Source: CAYMRB01 sp964392615 (GTDB lineage: Bacteria; Planctomycetota; UBA8108). From it: 28,880 nt of DNA. The stretch covers positions 1 to 28,880 of the forward strand of contig CAYMRB010000071.1 in the NCBI GenBank assembly GCA_964392615.1, given 5' to 3'. The notes below the pieces were generated by a model that was not told the DNA's origin, did not search any database, and saw only the letters and a program-made list of their open reading frames with translations. The position numbers and the translations under genes are program-made. Shown here piece by piece: positions 24,493 through 28,880 of this stretch. The first letter of the stretch is position 1. Every line of letters starts with the position of its first letter.

Positions 24493-27400
24493 GCCCGCCG
24501 CAGGAGAACGAACCGAATCCCGCCGCGGACGACGATCCGGACGAGTCGTTCGATCCAGCCGAGGACGGAGCCCTCGAGGGGTCGCCCGAACTCGGTGAGA
24601 CCGGCGATTCCGACGACGAGGAGCTCGATGATCCGGACGATCCGGACGATCCGGATGTCGACGACGAGGACGACGACGAGGACGACGACGAGCCGGACGA
24701 CGACGAGCCGGACGACGACGAGCCGGACGACGAGCCGGCCGACGAGCCGGCGAAACCGCGTCGTCGCTGGCGGCGCGTTCTACGCTGGACAGTCATCGTC
24801 CTCGCGATCCTGACGGTCGGTCGCTACGCGCTCGAGTGGTCGCTGCCGACGATCGTCGGGTCGATTCTCGACGGGCGGGGTCTGTCGGGTCAGTGGGAGC
24901 GTCTCGACATCTCGCTCCTGTCCGGCGACGTCGAGCTCTGGCATCTCGAGGTGCGCGAGAAGGACGCCGACGAATCGACCATCGATCTGGAGTACGCCCG
25001 GGCCGACGTCGATGTGCTCGCTCTGTTCACCGGCAACATCATCGTGCGGCGACTCGAAGTCGACGGCCTCGACCTGCGGCTCGTGCGCGACGAGGACGGG
25101 GTTCTGACGCTCTTGCGCCCCCCGCCCGGCGCGGAAGATGAGGAGGCGGACGTCGAGGACGATGCGCCTCCGCCCGCCGACGCAGGGTCCGACGAGCGCG
25201 TTGCGGTCCGTTTCACATCGCCGGTGCGCGTCGAAGCGGCGCGCTTGCAGAACGTGCACGCGCGTCTCGTCGATCATGCCGTGTCCCCGACGCTCGAGAC
25301 GCGGGTCGACGTCGACGTTCGCGTGTCCGACATCGGCTCGCCCGAGCGACCGGGGCGCTTCGAGGTGCGCGTCGCGTCGCCGCAGTTCCTCGACTCGCTG
25401 CGCGTCGAAGGACGCGTCGAGTCCGTCGAGCGCAACCTCGAGATCGCGGCGGACCTCGCCGTGCGGGGTTTTCGTCCCGCCGCGCTGACGCCGTACCTCG
25501 CGCCGCTCGGGTTGCGTGCGGTGGCCCGCGACGTGACGTTCGACGGCGCGCTCGAGGTCGTCGCCCGGCCATCGGCGGATGACGACACGGCGGCCGCGGC
25601 GACCCTGCGTGTGAGCGGCACGTCGCTGGCGGCGGAAGCGTCGGAGGCGTTCGGGCTCGAGGCGATCGAGGTCGACATCGCGCGAGCGACGACCGGCGAC
25701 CTGCGGGTCGCCCGCACGCGGCTCGTCGGGCTCGACGTCCGCGCCGCCCGTGCCGCGAGCGGGCGCCTGCGATTCGCGGGGCTCGAGGTCGTGCCCGCGC
25801 CGTCTGTCGCGGCAACCGAGGCGCCGCCCGCGCCGCCCGCGTCGGAAGGCACCGCACGGGCAGCGGACGCGACGACGACAGCGGACGGGTCGGCGACGAG
25901 CGAGGACGGCCTGACGCCGACCGCGAGTTCCGCCGCGACGGATGTCGCCGCGGTGTTCGAGTGGCTCGTCGAGGAGTTCCGCGCCGAGGACTTCGAGCTG
26001 ACGTTCCGCGACGAAGCGGTCGACCCGCCGCTCGACCTGGCGTTACGGCTCGACGAGCTGGTCGTGCGGGATCTGGCGAGCGGCGCGATCGTCGCACCGG
26101 ACGGCACGGCGGGGGCGACGACGTTCACGGCGCGCTTCGCGGCGCCGGGGCTCTTCGCGGTCGCGCGAATCGATGGCCGATCGACCACGGTCCGAACGGC
26201 GCGCGACGTCGAGTTCCGCATCGCGGCGACCGGCGTGACAGCGGCTTCGGTCGCGCCGTGGTTGCAAGCGCTCGGCATCCAACCGACCTTCGAGGCGGGT
26301 GAGCTCACGTGCGCGGGGCGCATGCACGTGGACACGCGCGCGGACGGTAGCGTCGCGGTCGCGCTCGACATCGCCGGCTTGCGCCTCGTCGATGGAGGCG
26401 AGGAGCTCGTCGCGGTGGATCGAGTCCGCGCGACCGACGTCTTGATCGACGCCGCGGGAGTCGTTCGCGTCGGAGCGTTCGAGGTCGGCGGCATGCGGCT
26501 GCGCGTGGAGCAGGACGCTGCCGGCTTGCTGGGCGCGGTCGGCTTCGCGGTCGCGACCCGCGCGGAGTCTTCCGCCGGGGAGACCGAACCCGTGCTGCTC
26601 GCGATCACGGATGCCGGTATCGAGCTGCGCGATCTGGCCTTCGGGCCGACCGCGGCAGAGTCGAACCCCGGCACGATGCGCGCGTGGATCGAGATCGCCG
26701 ATGTCATCGGGCACGCCGAGATCGACGGCACGATCGCTGCCTCGGGCGAAGCCTTCGACGCCGCGCTCGACGTTCGCGTCGAGGGTCTGAGGCCGACGGC
26801 GATCGCGCCATGGCTCGACGCGGCCGGCGTCTCCTCGTTGTGGAACGACGGCACGCTCGAGGCCGAGGTTCGCGCGCGGATCGCTCTCGACGGCGACGCG
26901 CCGGTCAGCGATCTCACGATACGGGAGTTCGCGCTCCGCGACGGCGAGGTCGAGTGGATCGCGCTCGACGCGATCACGGTGGGGGGCGTGCGCGCCACCG
27001 CGGAACGGATCGACATCGGCGGCGTCTGGGCGACGCGACCTCGTATACGCGTCGAGCGCGACGCGGCGGGTGGCATCGCGGCGCTCGGCATGCGCATCGC
27101 ACCCGCGGAGCCCGACAGCGCACCGGTCGACACGACCGACGCGCCGGCGCAGGAGCCGGCCGCGCCACCGCCGCCGACCGAGGGCGGCGATGCGCCGGCA
27201 CCGAGCCCGCCGGTGATCGCGCTCGGGGAGTTCGCCGTGACCGAAGGGGCGGTGCAACTCGTCGATGCGGCCGTCGAGCCGCAGGTCGACGTCGCGCTCC
27301 GCATCGTCAAGGTGGCGGTCAACGACCTCGTGGTCGGGCCTCGCGACGAAGCGCCCGGCTCCCTCGAGATCCGATTGGCGATCGACGAGGTGATCGACGA

Positions 27401-28880
27401 GCTGACCGTTGGCGGATCGGTGCGCGCGGGTGACGTCAACGAGATCGACTGGCGCGTTCGCGCGGCGGGAGTTCGCGCCGGACCGCTCGCCGCGTACGTG
27501 CCGGAAGGCGTGCGCGTCGTGCTCGAGGACGGTCGATTCGACGCGATCGTGCGCGGCGGCGTCGAGCGCCTCGAGAGCGGCGACGTCGGCGCACGGCTCG
27601 AGATCGCCGAGGTCGAGTACCGCGACGGCGACGCGTTTCCGTTCGCCCGCGTCGCAGCGTGCCGCGTCATCGCGCCGCGCATCGGGGCGGGGGAGATCGT
27701 CGTCGAGGAGATCGCCGTCGACGGCGTCGAGGCCACGGTGCGCAAGATCGACGCGAACACGATCGCGCTCCTCGGCATCGAGATCGCCCCGCCGCCGGCG
27801 CCGAGCCCCGAGCCCGCGGGGTCGGCTGCGCCGCCGTCCGAGCCGCAGCCGAGCGCTCCGGGCGATGAGCGGGACAGCGGCGTCGGAGCGCAGAAGAACG
27901 GCGCTGACGCGAAGAAGGGCGGCCAGACGGCGACGGACGGCATCGCGAAGAAGCCGGTGCCTGCCGCTGCCGCTGCCGCTGCCGACGTCGATGTGCCCGC
28001 GAGTCCTGCGCCGAAAGCCGAGAGCGCCCCGGCGTCGAAGCCGCGTTTCGAAGTGGCGCCCGAGCTGCCGCTCGTCCGGATCGAGAAGCTCGAGCTCGAG
28101 CTCGAGGCGCTGCGCTGGCTCGTCGAGTCGGTCGAGGCCGCGGGTGGTATCGAGCCGCCGATCGCGCCGCTGGAGCAGCCTGCGCACCCCCGGCAAGTGC
28201 GTCGTCCGCCTGACGCAGAGGTGTTGCCCTTCCAGCAGGCCTCGCTCTCCGGAACGATGCGTCTGCGCGAGCCGATCCGTCTGCTCGGCCCGAACCCCGA
28301 GGAATCGACACCGATCGCGCTCGTGACCACGGGCCGCTTCTACCCGCTGATCGACTCGATCCGCGGGGATGTCGAGCTCACGCCGTTCGCCGAGCGGCCG
28401 GAAGCGAAGATCGAGATCGACGTGTCCGGCATCCGCGGCGAAGAGCTCGCGAGCACGCTGGGGGCCTTCGCGGTCGAGCCGATCGACGGCCGCGAGCTCG
28501 ACGACGGTCGCTTCCGTCTCGAGATGCGCGCCGCGGTCGAAGGCCGCCGCCGGCATGCGCTCGACTTCGCGTTCGCGAACGGCTTCGGCGGCGAGCTCGC
28601 CATCGAGCGGCTCGACCTGACGCGTCGCACCGAGTCCGGGGAGGAAGAGCGCCTCGCCGGTCTCGGAGGGATGCACGTCGAGCTCGCGCACCTCGATCCG
28701 CAGAGCGGCGCTGTTCACGTGCGCTCGATCGAGATCGAGAAGCCCGCCGGGTCCGTGCGACGCGATGAGGACGGGATCCACCTGCTGGGATTGGTTCTGC
28801 CCGACCCGCTGCCGAAGAAGGGCGAGCTGGTCGAGTCGGAGTCGGAGTCGGAGTCGGAGTCGGAGTCGGAGTCGGAGTCG
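24489..28880 (+). CDS. Giant AsmA/DUF748-like protein with acidic cytoplasmic tail (3' truncated by window)
   Basis: The frame is open from the ATG at 24489 to the window edge, at least 1464 residues. Residues 1-90 are strongly acidic and include tandem PDDDE units (coded by 24693-24746). A basic stretch and one membrane helix follow (about 99-115, RWTVIVLAILTVGRYAL). The rest should be extracytoplasmic. It shows the AsmA/TamB-like pattern of short beta strands: DGRGLSGQWERLDISLLSGDVELWHLEV at about 128-155, VRRLEVDGLDLRLVRDEDG, FELTFRDEAVDPPLDLALRL and VQLVDAAVEPQVDVALRIVK. The FxDxxxxPP form is a DUF748 hallmark. Pro/Ala-rich linkers separate modules near 25800-25930, 27110-27200 and 27780-28010. 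The visible end is a run of Glu-Ser. Such proteins bridge inner and outer membranes to move phospholipids in other bacteria. Several long reverse frames here are codon-bias shadows. Confidence 0.82.
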   Translation, partial: MSPPQENEPNPAADDDPDESFDPAEDGALEGSPELGETGDSDDEELDDPDDPDDPDVDDEDDDEDDDEPDDDEPDDDEPDDEPADEPAKPRRRWRRVLRWTVIVLAILTVGRYALEWSLPTIVGSILDGRGLSGQWERLDISLLSGDVELWHLEVREKDADESTIDLEYARADVDVLALFTGNIIVRRLEVDGLDLRLVRDEDGVLTLLRPPPGAEDEEADVEDDAPPPADAGSDERVAVRFTSPVRVEAARLQNVHARLVDHAVSPTLETRVDVDVRVSDIGSPERPGRFEVRVASPQFLDSLRVEGRVESVERNLEIAADLAVRGFRPAALTPYLAPLGLRAVARDVTFDGALEVVARPSADDDTAAAATLRVSGTSLAAEASEAFGLEAIEVDIARATTGDLRVARTRLVGLDVRAARAASGRLRFAGLEVVPAPSVAATEAPPAPPASEGTARAADATTTADGSATSEDGLTPTASSAATDVAAVFEWLVEEFRAEDFELTFRDEAVDPPLDLALRLDELVVRDLASGAIVAPDGTAGATTFTARFAAPGLFAVARIDGRSTTVRTARDVEFRIAATGVTAASVAPWLQALGIQPTFEAGELTCAGRMHVDTRADGSVAVALDIAGLRLVDGGEELVAVDRVRATDVLIDAAGVVRVGAFEVGGMRLRVEQDAAGLLGAVGFAVATRAESSAGETEPVLLAITDAGIELRDLAFGPTAAESNPGTMRAWIEIADVIGHAEIDGTIAASGEAFDAALDVRVEGLRPTAIAPWLDAAGVSSLWNDGTLEAEVRARIALDGDAPVSDLTIREFALRDGEVEWIALDAITVGGVRATAERIDIGGVWATRPRIRVERDAAGGIAALGMRIAPAEPDSAPVDTTDAPAQEPAAPPPPTEGGDAPAPSPPVIALGEFAVTEGAVQLVDAAVEPQVDVALRIVKVAVNDLVVGPRDEAPGSLEIRLAIDEVIDELTVGGSVRAGDVNEIDWRVRAAGVRAGPLAAYVPEGVRVVLEDGRFDAIVRGGVERLESGDVGARLEIAEVEYRDGDAFPFARVAACRVIAPRIGAGEIVVEEIAVDGVEATVRKIDANTIALLGIEIAPPPAPSPEPAGSAAPPSEPQPSAPGDERDSGVGAQKNGADAKKGGQTATDGIAKKPVPAAAAAAADVDVPASPAPKAESAPASKPRFEVAPELPLVRIEKLELELEALRWLVESVEAAGGIEPPIAPLEQPAHPRQVRRPPDAEVLPFQQASLSGTMRLREPIRLLGPNPEESTPIALVTTGRFYPLIDSIRGDVELTPFAERPEAKIEIDVSGIRGEELASTLGAFAVEPIDGRELDDGRFRLEMRAAVEGRRRHALDFAFANGFGGELAIERLDLTRRTESGEEERLAGLGGMHVELAHLDPQSGAVHVRSIEIEKPAGSVRRDEDGIHLLGLVLPDPLPKKGELVESESESESESESESES
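24693..24746 (+). repeat. In-frame acidic tandem repeat in the DUF748-like gene
   Basis: Two perfect copies of CCGGACGACGACGAG (Pro-Asp-Asp-Asp-Glu) are followed by two shortened copies CCGGACGACGAG and CCGGCCGACGAG. All are in the reading frame, so copy-number change would lengthen or shorten the acidic tail without a frameshift. Confidence 0.85.
28833..28880 (+). repeat. Hexamer microsatellite (GAGTCG)x8 at the window edge
   Basis: Eight perfect copies of GAGTCG run into the end of the window. In the DUF748-like frame they encode alternating Glu-Ser. The repeat unit is a multiple of three, so slippage keeps the frame. The full length cannot be seen. Confidence 0.92.

Noticed and set aside
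27961..27984. Four CTGCCG units in the DUF748-like gene
   Set aside because: They encode a short Ala run in a Pro/Ala linker, ordinary low complexity in a GC-rich gene.
25274..28781. Two long minus-strand open frames of about 1000 and 900 codons opposite the DUF748-like gene
   Set aside because: They are Ser/Thr/Arg- or Arg/Asp-monotonous, lack domains, and arise because GC-biased codons on the plus strand rarely make stops in reverse. The plus frame has a membrane helix, AsmA-like strands and an ATGA junction.

Overview
This is a very GC-rich window from a diderm (outer-membrane-bearing) bacterium. The gene set is KDO-8-phosphate phosphatase coupled to an LptC/OstA-like export protein, several lipoproteins, a giant AsmA/DUF748-like protein, VWA, HEAT and TPR proteins, and a VTT-DUF547 fusion. 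It is most reminiscent of Planctomycetota, although Myxococcota-like lineages cannot be excluded by eye. A run of 10 N inside an extreme poly-G/poly-C tract shows the sequence is a draft scaffold. No tRNA, rRNA, CRISPR array, transposase or phage gene was seen, so this is chromosomal core/envelope territory rather than a mobile island.

Left part (1-7657), mostly minus strand. The end of an unidentified plus-strand gene meets tatA (Tat translocase). Next come a small CsgG/LpoB-like lipoprotein, a 1155-residue membrane-anchored protein that looks like an LptC domain extended by LptA/OstA-type beta repeats, and kdsC. kdsC and the giant gene overlap by ATGA and share a candidate promoter, so they form an LPS-core synthesis and export unit. 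Upstream lies acs (acetyl-CoA synthetase) with a clear intrinsic terminator.

Middle part (7967-17020). A TIM-barrel (xylose-isomerase-like) gene runs divergently from acs. It is followed by a convergent signal-peptide/TM/TPR protein, a small TTG-started SH3/KOW-like protein, a secreted propeller plus LolA-like protein coupled to a DUF456 membrane protein, an exported thioredoxin-fold protein with CGWC, the assembly gap, alanine racemase (alr), and a two-TM coiled-coil protein.

Right part (17070-28880). It holds a membrane-anchored HEAT-repeat protein; a small membrane protein convergent with and overlapping it; a VTT (TVP38/DedA-like) membrane domain fused to DUF547; a secreted VWA protein; and a two-gene operon of a lipoprotein plus a DUF748/AsmA-like giant. 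That last gene runs open off the right edge, so it has no stop codon in the window.

Unifying theme (inference): much of the window concerns the cell envelope. Two very long single-pass proteins with large extracytoplasmic beta-rich regions (LptC/OstA-like and AsmA-like) are both candidates for inner-to-outer-membrane lipid bridges. Three related intergenic repeat copies (8931-9019, 21155-21206, 22757-22854) form a dispersed, hairpin-forming repeat family. Low-complexity tandem repeats occur at 19371-19410, 24693-24746 and 28833-28880.
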